NCBI GenBank assembly: GCA_038496675.1
Contig: CM076669.1
Location: forward strand, 7,000,656-7,064,655
Source of the DNA: Rachycentron canadum
Lineage: Eukaryota > Chordata > Actinopteri > Carangiformes > Rachycentridae
Reading direction: 5' to 3'
DNA length: 64,000 nucleotides
In this document: positions 1 through 12,846 of the stretch, in pieces
Layout of the letters: each line of letters starts with the position of its first letter
How positions within the stretch are numbered: position 1 is the stretch's first letter
Program-made: the position numbers and the translations under genes
The notes under the pieces: model-generated
Databases searched by the model: none
The model's input: only the letters and a program-made list of their open reading frames with translations
Told to the model about the DNA's origin: nothing

Positions 1-2146
1 ATCAAATGATGACAAAAAAAAAAAATCAAAAAAAGATTTCTGTGAAACCATATGGAATTTTTTCATCTCCTCCTCAGTGACAAAGCATTACTCAAACACT
101 AAAGGACACGGCCAAATGTTTCTCTTCTGCTGTCAAGGTGCTGGAGATGAAGACAAACTTGTCAAAGCACTTAGAAAATTTCCTGGTGGTTTGATTATTG
201 GTTTCAGGGCTTTGGCAAAGAGGGAGCAGAGGAAAAATGAAACACTGAACCTGGTGGTCTGCTGTCAATGAAAGCATCCTTCAACTGTAGTTTGCTTCAT
301 GCTCTGTTTGCTGGCACGTTAGCGTCCACCCTGCTGAACCACACTGAAGCATCCATTGTGCAACACAACCGAAACCCCTCAAAACTCAGCTGCTGTGCCG
401 CTCTTGACAAAACTTTATATCATTCAGCTTCAGCTGTGCCGGCCAAATCGAGGTAACAGACTAGTTTATGTGAAAGAAAAGCACAGTATGAAGTGTGTCC
501 AGGATCAAAGCCCAGCTCAAGATGCCCCCCAGCTCTCGTGCTTCAAACCTAGGTAGCTGTCTGAGAAATGCAGAGTGGGTGCTGAACTGCGAAGACGGCC
601 AAGAGAACAGAATGATGTCCATCCAACAGGTGGACGTGCTTCAGTGCCGCAGTTGGAGATTTGATGCTCATGAAAGCGTTGCTCATATTTTACTACTTTT
701 AAGAGCCAAAACCCAGCCTTTTGCAACAGTTTTACTACTTCGTGGCATTTGTTATGCTAAAATTTTATGTTATTATTGATAAATTTAACAGCTAGCAGTG
801 ATTCCTACAGAAACTCACTGCAGTAACTGGCATTCATGACTCCTTACCAGTCATGAAAGTCTTATTAGAATCCCTGCTGTTTAACTACAGCAACATTTAG
901 TTTCTTCCTTTTCATTTTGAGCAACATTAGGGAACAAAACAAGATGCAATCACATGTCTGTGTCTCTCATCAATTCAGTTTTGTGTATATGTTTTATGTA
1001 TAGTCTCTGATCTATTGGAACCCAACACACACTAAAAACCTATTTTTCCAGTATGTGGAAAAATGCAAAACTGTCAAAGGTGCAAAAGGACATGTTATAA
1101 TTCCCTTGTTTAATTTATAGACCTTTGTTGAGAGCCATTCTTTGGAAGAAGGACATCAAAAGAGAATTATACCATTGCAAAGTCATCGCATAATGTATAA
1201 GAGATCCAAGTGAGTTCAAAACCAGTACAAAACCATATTTTAAGTCTAAATCCTCTGTGATACAAATCATTCATTTTTACCTACTGGAACAAGTTAAGAG
1301 CCCATCCTTCAGCAGAATGGAGGTCTACTGTAAATGCTGTTTCTGTGGGTTACAGCAAGATCTTCAGATGCATTATGTGTTTAGTTACAATAGTTTTCAG
1401 TTTATAATTAGGAGCAAGTGCAATATAAATCACACACGAAAATCTCATGCTACTGAGTTACAGCAACATGCTCCTGCGCCAAGATCCGACACAAGACGGT
1501 GTGTGTACTTAAGATATTGTAAACTGTGGAGCGTTTAGAGGCTCCTCATGGTTGAAAATGGTTTTCGGGGAGGACGTGTTATTAATGTTTGGGACCACTG
1601 GACCACATCTGGCACTCATCACAGTGTTGTTCCAGCCCTGATGTCTGGCCAGGCTGCTCAATTAGATTTCACTTAGTCTCTTCCTCTCCTTGCAGTCAGA
1701 CTGTTGATATCTCCAGATCCCGAGCATTTGCTGAAGTTGGGAGATTATAATAATAGGTGCTCGATGGACGAGCATGAGAGACATGACTTTTAATGAGAGG
1801 AGGCGGCGTTGGCTCGGAGGAACAGGTCTGAGCGTCGAGCTTAGGTTGAACATGTGGACAGGAAAGGTGAACAACCAACAGTCTGAGCTTCCTCTTGAGC
1901 AAAACACTGCAGTGTCAGATGGATACGTATTTTAATCAAGCTCGCATTTTGAAAAAGTGGAATTATTAATCACACAATGTATCTGTTTGAAGGGAACGCA
2001 GAGGAAAAGTTGTATTATGTGAAGAACAGGAAAGTAGCAGGTTAAAGGTGTTCCTCTGTCTGGGAGTTAAGCAGACATTACATCTGCCTCTGAGAGCAAT
2101 ATGTGGAATGGGCTCAGCAGCCAGATGTTACCCCGCACCCCTCTCC

Positions 2147-2149
<3 letters not shown>
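1..2149. other. no gene seen
   Basis: AT-rich sequence with short chance frames only. If the exon at 3,313 starts hgf, this would be its first intron; I saw no counterpart of the cysteine-containing HGF second exon on the minus strand. Confidence 0.5.

Positions 2150-2196
<47 letters not shown>
2150..2196. repeat. (CA)n microsatellite
   Basis: Uninterrupted CA dinucleotide run, about 23 units. Confidence 0.98.
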
Positions 2197-2197
<1 letters not shown>

Positions 2198-2207
2198 ACT
2201 TATCTAT

Positions 2208-2480
2208 CTCTCTACCGGGACACACGCACGAATACCACAGTCCAGGGCGCGCGTTTTACTTTCCCCGAATCCGGGGCGGTCAGGGGTCAGGGTCGGCACC
2301 CCTGGAGGTGGTAAGTACGGACCCAGCGCTTTGCTCAGTGACATGTCAGCGGGGCGGATGTGAAAGCCGGGACAGCCTGTGCAGCCTGCGCTTCACAAAC
2401 GTGCTTCGCGGGTGCGTTTGAATGACCGGGGGTCGTGTGCGCGCCTCGAGCTGAGCTGCAACTTTACAGGACGAGCTCTG
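2208..2480. promoter_or_regulatory. CpG-rich patch
   Basis: A GC- and CpG-rich block in otherwise AT-rich DNA, next to a CA repeat and about 0.8 kb from the signal-peptide exon. On the plus strand it carries a consensus splice donor (GGTG then GTAAGT at 2,311). It could be a promoter with a non-coding first exon or an intronic CpG island. No protein is supported. Confidence 0.3.
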
Positions 2481-3312
2481 TGTCCTCTTAGTGGCTGGCG
2501 TCAGACCAACAGATGCAGAGCGTCTATTACTGAATTGCCCGTGACCTATATAAAAAGTTTAATGGCGAAGCAGTAACATCACCAGATGCACTTCAAACCG
2601 AGCATTTTGGCACGGGTTTGTACCTCTGGGGCAACTGGACTGCCAAGGCGCGTGTTCTTATTCTGGATGAGGACCTTTTTTTTTTTTTTGCCCCATCCAA
2701 ATTGAATATTGTGCCACAAAAGAATCTTATTGCGATAATTGAACGGCTCTTCAGATCAATTTAATTACTGGCTATTAACCACAGTGGCACAAATACTGGA
2801 ACATCCAGTGGCACCAATGGGCCACTAAAGGAAGATGCCGTTTGAGGAGCAGCTCAATTATTTTATTATAAGTTAGTTTCGTAACAGTTAGAACTAGAAA
2901 AATATCCTTGGGCAAATTCAACAACAATCAGGGAGGGACTGGAGATCTGGTTCAGTCAGTGCCAGGAGCTGTCACTGCCTATAATTAAGAATTGATTGAT
3001 TAATTACAAACAAAAGTGATAGTAATAAATCTTTTCATTGTAAACTGCTTTAAAGTAAGTCCTGATTAATTAAAATACACCTTTAAATATGAGAAAAATG
3101 TTATTTCACTTTTCTCATTTGGTATTATTCTTCAAATTAATTTATTTGTTTGTTTGTTTTTTAAATTTATGTGTTTATCAGTTTACTGCATAAACAATAT
3201 GCTGGAAAAAAAATGAAAGAAGTTCATTCAGATTTTCATGACAAAATAAATCAGAGCAGACAATGATCATGCAGACATTCAAGGCTGTAAACGCAGCCCT
3301 TCCATTTCTTAC
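2481..3312. other. AT-rich non-coding
   Basis: No coding signal. The stretch near 2,700-2,900 is non-repetitive and rich in TAAT cores, so it might be regulatory, but nothing specific can be named. Confidence 0.4.
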
Positions 3313-3376
3313 CTGTGTCCAATGTAGTGACCACAACACACACCAAAGCGTGGTAAATCCATACGTTTGTGCTCAT
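3313..3376 (-). CDS. putative first coding exon with signal peptide; candidate hgf exon 1
   Basis: Twenty-one codons plus one base: M-S-T-N, then a hydrophobic core (WIYHALVCVVVTTLDT) with the profile of a secretion signal, followed by a strong donor GTAAGA. The start is chosen because the ATG lies directly before the hydrophobic core; the frame stays open further upstream, so the N-terminus is not certain. In mammals HGF lies 3' of CACNA2D1 on the same strand and its first exon is also a signal peptide ending in phase 1 (GAG G), which fits. Sequence alone does not prove hgf: signal peptides vary and phase 1 after them is common. The rest of the gene would lie left of position 1. Confidence 0.5.
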
Positions 3377-3700
3377 GGTTGGGGAGCAGGTTAGAATCCG
3401 GGCTGAAGGAGCGACAGACTCGGTGCCTGTGTGGAGTCCAGAGAGGCTGAGGACCAGCACAAGACTCGCCTTCCTCACACAGATGCCACTTTTCCAACTA
3501 ACCGCACGTCCTCGGTTCAACCCCCTTTTACTCGAGTGCGTGCTCCTCTCTATCAGCGTCTCTTCACTGCTGTCAAGTCCTGCGGAATAAAATGGGCAAC
3601 TTCCGGCTGCTTTTTTTCCCTCCAAAATAAAATCGGATACAAACAAGCTGCATAATATTAAGCATTTTTCTAACGTTAAAATGTTGTAATATTTAATATT
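3377..3700 (-). promoter_or_regulatory. candidate 5' UTR / promoter of the signal-peptide exon
   Basis: The region upstream of the candidate start is richer in CpG than its surroundings to about 3,560. It has an ETS-type CCGGAAGT on the minus strand at 3,599-3,606, about 220 bases ahead of the ATG. No clear TATA box was seen. Confidence 0.3.
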
Positions 3701-5566
3701 TTTTCTATTGTAATAAATAATTAAAGTGTATATTAATCCACATCTAAAATGAGTCCCAAACAAATACATCTGCCCTTTCTTTAAAAAGTTAAATTTGTGA
3801 ACAATTTTTAGTATAAAATTCCCACCTTCTTACCAGCCTTAATTTGAAAGCTATTCTCTTGTAAATTAAAACATAATTTGTTTCACTCATAAGTCTCCCA
3901 ATTATCAAAAGTATCTCAGCGTATTTCTATGATAATGTAGGTTTGTGTAATTTTACATTTATTACACCAGTCAGTCAGAGTAAGTTGTTCTGCACACCGC
4001 CCAATTTGTGCATCTTTAAAAAGAAACTTTGGTGATTTGCTTTTATTTTGAAAGTAACAGTGCTCATGTAGCACTCATTGTATTCTGATTTAATGAATGA
4101 GTTAGGTAAGCACACGTGCCCCCCTTTCTTAATAAGGCATCTGTATGTAAGATTTACAAACTGTAAATAATGACTTCACTAATCATTAAAAATAACGTAA
4201 TGCTCTATGGCTCTATTGTAAATACTTGACGAACAGATGTTGGGTTGATGAGATGTGAAAAATCTGCATTGTCTTAGTTCTTCAGTTCATCAGATAGGCC
4301 ACTCCAACAGATTTGAATACTTCACACATTACATTACAGCAGGTGGTCATGCTAAACCAGACATGGCACCAAGAAATAAGTAGTGGTGGCAGTAATGGTG
4401 GTGCACCTTGGTGCCATGAAAGTAATTTATGGACCCCTGTTGGGGCTGGTGGTCATCACGCAGGACCTTTTTAACAAGATCCTCTTTCTTTCTCTCCTTA
4501 CTTACCCCACTTTGGCTCGGCTGAAAAGGCAGATGGGATTCTTTACATGTTGCACCAAAGAGCACTCGGAGCAAAGTAGTGAATGCATCCTCAGTGGATT
4601 AGCCAGTTGCAAAATATCTAATGCCGTACCGGACATAAAACATATACAAAACCAACAGAAAATGGTGCCCTTAAACAAGACACTGAAAATATACTAAATC
4701 CTGATGACACTGAGCTCTGTCCTGCTGGACCTACTGACACGAACAGCCCCCTGTTGTTCTGCAGGTTTATGCACTTAAGGTCAAAACTGGAAGATTATTG
4801 TACCATGACTTGTATGCAACCTCTGTCTAGGATTAATTTGCCAGACAAACTGCAAAAACCAGAATAATTCCACACTGTAACACAGCAGGATCAGCTGTTC
4901 TCATGAAAGTCAAATCATTACAAAGATGACAAATATCAAGAGGGACTGAGGGAATATTTGTCCTCCTGTTAAAACAATTCCCATGAGAAGAAGAAGTATG
5001 GGGGTGGATGGATAGTGCCAAGAGTCTATTCATGGTTAATTCCAATGCCACATTACACTAACCTAATACAGCCCTTTCCAAGCTATTCACCAAAAACAGG
5101 CCCAAAACTATAGTATTTGTATTATGTAAGGACAGTATTGCCAAGAGCAGTCTACTGCAGTTAATATCCACTAGCATTATTATAGGAGAAGTACAGTGAT
5201 TAAATGAGTTCTGAGTTTAAAAGCACCATTAAGGTCAGTAGGTCACTATAAAGACAATATTAAGCACCACAGACACAGTATACACCTTTACAGGGATGTT
5301 ATAACACAAGAAAAGAGTTTGTGTGTGTTTAGGAAGGGCAGCTGGAAGTGATCCAATCTGGGTACCAACGTACAGGACATTTGTTGGGCCCTAACCCTTA
5401 TTTGACAGGAAATCCACACTTCAGCCGTTAACGGGCGGCGGACTTAAAGCCCTCCTGAGAGAGCAGCAGGGGGGAGAAATGGTTTGAGGTAAATGCCAGA
5501 CTCTCAACTCGCTCTCATTAAGACGCGTGCAGGTCATTTAATTTTTCTTTGGTCCCTTTTCTTTCC

Positions 5567-5568
<2 letters not shown>
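3701..5568. other. intergenic, no gene seen
   Basis: AT-rich sequence with short chance open frames; no exon with splice sites and recognisable protein. Confidence 0.5.

Positions 5569-5605
<37 letters not shown>
5569..5605. repeat. (GT)n microsatellite, left tract
   Basis: About 18 GT units, separated by 27 bases from a second GT tract. Confidence 0.98.
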
Positions 5606-5606
<1 letters not shown>

Positions 5607-5630
5607 CCAGGAAAGTACCAGCAGGTGTAG

Positions 5631-5632
<2 letters not shown>

Positions 5633-5679
<47 letters not shown>
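5633..5679. repeat. (GT)n microsatellite, right tract
   Basis: About 23 GT units; with the tract at 5,569 it forms a compound microsatellite. Open frames here in several frames are artefacts of the repeat. Confidence 0.98.
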
Positions 5680-5681
<2 letters not shown>

Positions 5682-8388
5682 CAGTGGCTCTGGGCCCTGG
5701 CAGCAGGCATGTAGCTGTACTGTGCACCATACACACATCACACCCGCAACGTCAATCAGTGTCAGCGAAAAGAAGAAATCCAGACGCTCAGAAAATCTGT
5801 CTTGGAGCAAATTTTTGTAGATTGGTACCTTTTGAACTACAGCTAGCTCTGTCCCATGTGTTTCACAAGGCTCAGGTAAATAAGTTAGGTTTGACAGCTG
5901 ATTATGCATCAGGGGAAAGGATGTTGGAAGTGGGAGTGCTCTTTCATAACAGACCAAAGCAATGGGAGTATTAACTTCCATGATTTATGTCCTCACTCAG
6001 AACCCCAGGCCTATCGTTGAGGATTCCAAGTGGTCAGTCAATCTGCGGCATTGTTAATTAGAACATGGGAAGTTTGGTAGCACTATGATGCACAGGACTT
6101 TATTTAAATACTAGCTTAAGATATAATCAGTATGACTGACATCAATTTCACAACTGCCAGTAACAATACAGAGTAGTTCTTGGAGAACATAATTATAAGC
6201 TACTTCTAATCAGATAGCAAAGTCATTCCCAAATGATTTTTGATCACCCGTAACAAATTCCAGCAGTCTTCTGTCATTAAGGGGGCACTGAGAGATAACC
6301 TCCATGATTATAGCCTTGCTATGTTTGTGATGACTAATCCAGCTGTTCCTACATTTTCCATTGCGGTTACACACATAATGTACACAGCTAATTTCATGCA
6401 AGTTCAGCATCAAACTTCAATCCTTTATTCACCAAGATCTACCTCCAGCAGTGGAAAGCAACCCTCTTGTTTTCTCTTTAATTATATCACTTCTTTTGTT
6501 GTACTGAAGTTAGCAACCAGCTAGCTAACCAACTAGATCCGGCCTGGTCCAACTTTCTGGTCACTTTATGATACCGAGGTACTGTAGTGTCCAGTCTGCC
6601 CTGAAGATGTCTTAGAAGGTGTATTATAACCTCTTGTCTTGTAATGATCCAAGCACCTGACAGGAGTAAGAGGAAACAGCCATTAATGCAAATGTTTTCT
6701 ATGTAGTAATAGCATAACTTAGACAAAGCTTGTTTAACTGCTGCAGTTTTTTCTGCTTTATGCATATATTTTGAGCTAGTGTTGGTTATGAGGTGGGTGG
6801 GTTGTTTATTGTTCCTTACCACAAACTGTTATTTGGAAATATGTATCACAAAGTCTATGGTGAGCAGTGTCTGTTTTTTTTGAATAGCTTGGAAATGTCC
6901 ACCATTGCAATTGCTCTGACTAACATTTATCTTTTAGCTTGTTTCCCCCATTTTAGGCATCTTTAGCAGTTTTTTGGACTTCCATACACTGATACACTCG
7001 TAGCCTACACAGAAATCCAAGATGGGCTTACTTTTCAACAAACACAAGCATTTGATAATAATTAATAAGATCTTACAAGGGCATAAAAATTCTACACATG
7101 GTGGCTTTAAATGTTCTATTTTGTCACTAATCTGTGTATGTGGCTTTTTTTCTTTATGCGTTCCATCTCTTTTTTTTTCTTTTTTTTTTATCTTTTGCTT
7201 TCTCTCTTCATGACCACATAAACACACACCTATTTCATGACCTGCTGAGCCATGTAAAGAGGTGTGGACAGGGGAAGTTAAGAGGAGGGAGACCCAGAGA
7301 GTTCATCATCAGGGAGAGCTGGGAGGAAGGCAGGTTTCTGAAACCGTCAGCTCTCAAGGCCAGTACCTGTCAGCACTCACAAAATGCAACCTCGTTTGAC
7401 TTTTTTTGACTTGCTCCTTACTGTACTATGCCAACATATGTGACTCAGAGGTAAACTTGTTTTTACACATAGCTGATGTGCATAGTTAGCGTCAGGTCTC
7501 TGATTAATGAGATTAGGTAGTAATAGTCGTAGCAGTAGGAAATATGTAGCTCAATGGGCCAAAACAACAAACAACGCATGAAATTGCATGGTGTCTGTAC
7601 ATTTTCAGTGGGAATGAAAAGTTCACTAGATGCATACTCAGCTCATAAGCCTTCATTTAAAGAACCTTAATGAATTCAATTTTGAGTTGCATTCTTTTTT
7701 TTAGACAATTCTTATCTCCAGTGCCTCAGTGTTTATATTCCCATCTCTTCTTAGCGATGGCAAGAGATTTTATGGATTTTACCTGCACTGTGGGAAGGTT
7801 ATCAGGGTCCAGGTGTCCATGCATTGACCTGGGGCATTATCATTAACGGCACTGACCATCCTACAGGATTTCCCTCTAATTACTTTACACCCCAGCTGCC
7901 CAACAAACACTCCCCCTTTCTCTGCTTCCCTCCATTCCTGCACATGAAGGAGGCTAATCACCGGTGCGATCTCCCCCTTTTCACCTCTGACCCCCCCCCG
8001 ACACTAGAATAACAACCTCCATACCAGCCCCCTTACCCCTCAATTGGGTGGGTGCTTTTACCCTTGCAGATGACAAATGAGGGGTCGAGGGTTGTCAGAC
8101 CGCCTTGCTGTGCCCATCGAGGGATGAAACAGGAGGATGTCTTTGCCTTGGAGAGTGACAAGGAAAAGGGTTTAGCATTGGAAGTCACATTGACACAGAT
8201 GAATTACTGTCGGCGAACTGGGCACGGGGGCCAAATAGAGTGGGGCGGCTGGGGTGGGCTGCAGATGGAAAATAAGACCTGTTGGATGGACTTAATAGTT
8301 TAAAGTTGAGGCTGAAAGAAACACGAAAGAGACAGTGCAAACATGAAGGCTGCACCTGTGGAGAAAGGACAGCAATTTTAGCAACAGT
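5680..8388. other. intergenic, no gene seen
   Basis: No recognisable exon. The part from about 7,780 to 8,290 is less AT-rich and non-repetitive and could hold conserved non-coding DNA, but this rests on appearance only. Confidence 0.4.
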
Positions 8389-8415
8389 AAAAAAAAAAAA
8401 AAAAAAAAAAAAAAA
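8389..8415. repeat. poly(A) run, 27 bases
   Basis: Uninterrupted A run with no clear retrotransposon body beside it. Confidence 0.95.
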
Positions 8416-11400
8416 GCCATAAAGTACAGAGAGTGAGAGGTTGCATGTGAGTGAATTGAAGGATTAAATGGCGAAGGGAGACACAAACAAAATAGCAAAC
8501 AAGAGAGGAAAAAGACAGAGAAATAAGGCAACACTTGCTGTTCTGAAACACTGCAGTGAACCTTTTTTCTCCGCTGCAATAAAAGCAGAGCTGCAGTCCA
8601 ATGAATCAAGGCGTTGGGGGCTTTCCTCTCTCTGTTGTGTGTTATGTCCACTGCTAATGGCCAGCAGATGTGGAGGTATTTCACAAGTGTGGCTTTGGAA
8701 AACATTCCCGCACATAAATCCAATTAGGTCGGACCCTGCACACGAGCTAGCTAGCAAGCAGGCGAGTGCGCTCACGACCGCCCAAACGCTCCACAGACAC
8801 AGTTGACTTAAATAATCACATTTTTCACAGCAGGTAGAGGAAGATGTAGACCTAGTGATGGTTAAAGACCTTCTAAGCTTAAGTAAACCAATGTTCTAAT
8901 TCAGGATTTTAGTTGTTTGGGTTTGTCTGGTTTTGATGTTAAGGTAGGTGATCAGCTTTGACAGCAGTGATGCTGTCAGGGTTTTCTTTCTATGGGTGGT
9001 CTAAAAACACAGTTAAACTGTTAGAGAGGGATGATTCATGAGAAAATGCTACAGACTGCACCTTAATAAGTAGGCTATTGTCAGCTGAATTGGACATAAA
9101 GGATTATTGGCAGGACAACGTTTTATCATCAGTTGGAAATGATCCATCTCTCCAGATTAGTTGCAACAGGATCAAATAATGCAGGTAAAATAATTACACG
9201 TAAACTCTGTGCCAAATTTATATACCTCAAGGGCTGCACTACCACTTCAGCAAGTTGTTCTACTATCTATCAAAAGTCAATTATGTGATTACTGATGGTG
9301 AAAAGCCGTGTTTGGAAAAGAGATTGATAGTCAGGTGACCTCATGGTTTATATGTGGGATTTCAATAAGGATTTTATTTTATTGGGCGAGATAAATGGCT
9401 TCTGAGCCATCTGTATTCAACACATTATTGAAATCATGCAAGTGATAATCATAACATGATTGTCATTAAATTGCAAAGTTGGCACACACATTTCATACAA
9501 ATATACATTGCGGTCTGGGAAGCATGCATAGGATATTTGCAGTGGGCAGGAATAAATTCAGGTTGTCACTCAGAGATTGAAATGAACCTCTCCTGGAGCG
9601 CCGAAGTGAAACCAGAACTTCTGGGTTCTGTTCCAGAAGTAAGACAACCTCACTCAAAATCCTGCTGATATTTACAACTACGGCAATAACTAAAAATCCA
9701 GCCTTGGAGCTCAGCCTTTCTCAGCAGTATGTTGTGTGTCTCAGTTCATATGTTTAGATGAATCTGGTGTTTTCTTTGTTAAGCTATGTAGTGGCGTTGC
9801 TTATTCAATACTTGCGTTTTGTTTTAAATCCACCTGGAATGACCACCTTTTCCCATAAGTCCTAGATGTTTGTTGTCTAAACATCAGAGACAAGTCCACG
9901 TGCAAGCTGATGAGTTGTTGTGCTGCCATGCTTGTAGTTTTTTTAATTTTTAACGGGAGCTGGAGTTTTCCTGTGAGGCAGTAGTAATCGTGAGGGTCAG
10001 GAGAATTTCTGCTAGGCCGTTATTGCAGGCTAACAATGTTGTGTTATATAAAAGTAGGCCACTTTCTTGTGCCACCCAGCCATCCTAAACTACACAATCT
10101 CAGCCCATTTCCTCTCCTAGTGCACAGGTCCAATCATCTGTACTTGCAGTGGGGGGTTAAATGAGGGGCTTATCAAGTGGTATGACCCCAGTATGTCTAA
10201 TAAGTACCCAGCAGGTGAAATACTAAGCAGGGGCATTGTAGCAAGGTGCTAGCTCAGGTTATATTAAATTTGACAAGTATAGCTAGCTATTAGGTTTTTG
10301 CAGCCCTTTTGCCCAGAAGTGAATCAGCCCAGTGATGCTGATGAGACAGGGCTAAAGGGAGGTAGCAGGGAATGTTGTGAGTGCAAGGGGCAGGCGTCAG
10401 TTTCTAAGGGGCAAGTTGACTTCAACTCTATTGCCTAATTGAACTATTTGCTAAAACCTGCCCCATTAGTTACTAGCAGCAAAGATAATGCAAATGTTAA
10501 ATAAGCTGCACTTATAGAAGAATTTTAAGATGAGAAATGACCATTTGTAATGCTTTCCAAAACTGGTTTGGCTGGAGATGCTGGAATGTAAATGTCTCCA
10601 AACTAAATAGCTAGAGAGCAGGACAGACACAGTAACATTACCCTCAACAATGACATAGCACCATCTTGATCACAGGGTGGATGTGAACAATATTTTAATA
10701 ACATAACCTCACAAAATAAAGTTTTAAAACATTTTACTAAGTTAATTGGATGGTAACATTTGGGAATTCAGATGGAGCAAATAGTTTTGGGGTTTTGTTT
10801 TTTTTTTTTTGCTTAGCTATGGTTGACAAATACCAGCCAATTAATTTTAAGGGAATCATGAAGACCTATGGAAAAACATGGACGTTCAAGAGACACTGCC
10901 TCTATATTACGCACCAATATTCTTTTCTAAATAAAAACAAGGAGGAAGTAATTGTTTCCATTGTCTGTCAAATAAAATGTTTTATTTTTGAGCTTTGGAC
11001 TTTGAGTGTGCAAGACATCTTATCTTATCTTGCTGACACACCTTTCCACCAAACTTTAATATAAGATAACAGGACAACTTGTGCTGTTATGCCTGCAAAT
11101 AAAAATATGAAAAATGTTTTCTTAAAGGAAGTTTAAAATTGCCTAATACACTCCTCAGAAAGCTTGATGTGAAATCAAATATAGAGAACGGGAGGCCATA
11201 AAAGAGAAGAGACATATTTTGTCTAGATTTGGGCTTGACCATAGTCAGTAACAGTTATATTTAAAAACAAAACAAAACCTGGCAAACTGATCACAGCTCA
11301 CACGACCTGGCCACTAGCGTCATCTCAGCAATTACAATAGTACATATGATCTGACCTAGAGCAGCCTACTGTGTCTGGATCATGAGCTATTGTTTCTAGT

Positions 11401-12003
11401 GTGGCAGCTGCTGCATGCTTGTCTGGCACCTCATTCACTGCTAACTGGGTCCACGTGTGCAGGGACAAGTCCAGATACATTACATGTATTTTCTGCGCAC
11501 ACACTCTGAGGTCCGCATCCACAGGCGTAAATGCACACCTCGCCACACGCCACAGACAGACACACGTGCACACACACATACACTCACTAATCCCCTGGCT
11601 TTAGTGGCACAGCGGGAGTGCGGTGGTCTTGTGTGGCTTTATTAACTGGGGTGGGGCATGGTGAGGTGAGATGGTAGAGCGAGTGATTGGAGGATGGAGG
11701 GAGGAGGGGAGAGAGAGAGGATAGAATAGGGTGGTGGTGGGGGGAGTCCCACCAGGTGCTAATAGATTTCCTGCAGCTTTGAAACGTTTGCTTGTGCTGG
11801 TCCCCTGGAATGGAGTCAGGTTTCATCTGTAGCAAATTACCCGGACCGAGGTTTGACCTCCCTTCAACACAGCCCAGACACACGCCTGCGACACACATTC
11901 TGACACACACTTACCAAGTGGGACAGTCATGTGCACACACCTTCAGATACGCCTTCATTGAAGCATATTCCCCCGACACACCTTCCACAAACCCATACAT
12001 ACT
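8416..12003. other. intergenic, no gene seen
   Basis: Ordinary AT-rich DNA with scattered CA-rich and GA-rich patches (for example 11,690-11,740). No coding exon recognised. Confidence 0.45.
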
Positions 12004-12846
12004 GTTTGGAATAATGCAACATTTTGGGAAATATGCTTATTTTTCTTCTGGACTGAGATGTGAAGACTAATGCTAGTATCATGTCTTGAGCTTGAATCTT
12101 GACTAGTGAAACATAAAGTTTGCGAAAGAAGAAAACAAAAGCTTGGCTGTTGTAATTTTCTAAGAAACAACAGCTGGTTGCATTGAGTGCTGCGTCTTTA
12201 ACGTCATCAAAGAAAGGGTTGCCAGTTTTGCTACTTTCATGCTTGTCCAGGCGCCAAACAAAATATTAGTAAACCCATGGCAGCTAACCCACGCTATTTG
12301 TCCATTCAACACAAAGCTATATGGTTAGCATAGCTTAGCATGGAAACTGGAGAAAGGGGGGAAGCAGATAGCCTGCCTTTCTCTGAAAGTAACAATATAC
12401 TTACACTGTGTACACTGTGTTGTGTTACATTTTGCTGGGCTGTGAAATAGTTATGCACATAATCCATGGTAAAACTGTAACTGCTTTTACTTGTTCGGTT
12501 TTATTCTGATTAAGCAAAAGAAATGTAATGTGTCAATTAGAGATCTTAAAGGTGCTAAAAGCCTGGCTCACTGTTTCCCCTTTTTTTTTTAGTCTTTCTG
12601 CTAAACTGAGCTAATTGGGTACTGGTTGTACTGCAGCTTCATGTTTATCTTACAGTGGTATCAATTGTCTCATCTAACTCTGCAAGAAAGCAGATAGGCA
12701 TATTCCCAGAAAGCGCTAACAATTTTTTTCGGGTAGTTATCATGTCCTAACTCCATGAGACTGGGGCTGATTTAACCCTTCTCATTTAACACTCAAAAAG
12801 AAATAAAAACGAGTGTGTATCATAAAATGTTGAACTGTTCCTTTGA
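12004..12846. mobile_element. foldback MITE-like dispersed repeat, apparently full length (family A)
   Basis: The ends are inverted copies: GGAATAATGCAACATTTTGG at the left and, read on the other strand, GGAACAGTTCAACATTTT at the right. Further in, the arms again mirror each other: GGGAAATATGCTTATT near 12,025 against the reverse of the stretch near 12,690-12,715. The core has the TTAGCATAGCTTAGCATGGAA motif. This is a repeat I recognise as common in percomorph fish genomes. It encodes nothing and is a non-autonomous DNA element by structure. Family placement is from memory. Confidence 0.75.

Noticed and set aside
3377..3769. Upstream in-frame extension of the signal-peptide exon (172-codon frame)
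   Set aside because: The extension has no protein-like features, and a signal peptide should be N-terminal; the ATG at 3,374-3,376 is the better start.
5538..5981. Open frames over the compound GT repeat
   Set aside because: Created by dinucleotide repeats that read as Cys-Val or Thr-His in every frame; the same applies to frames at 2,150, 17,751, 28,058, 34,653 and 52,792.
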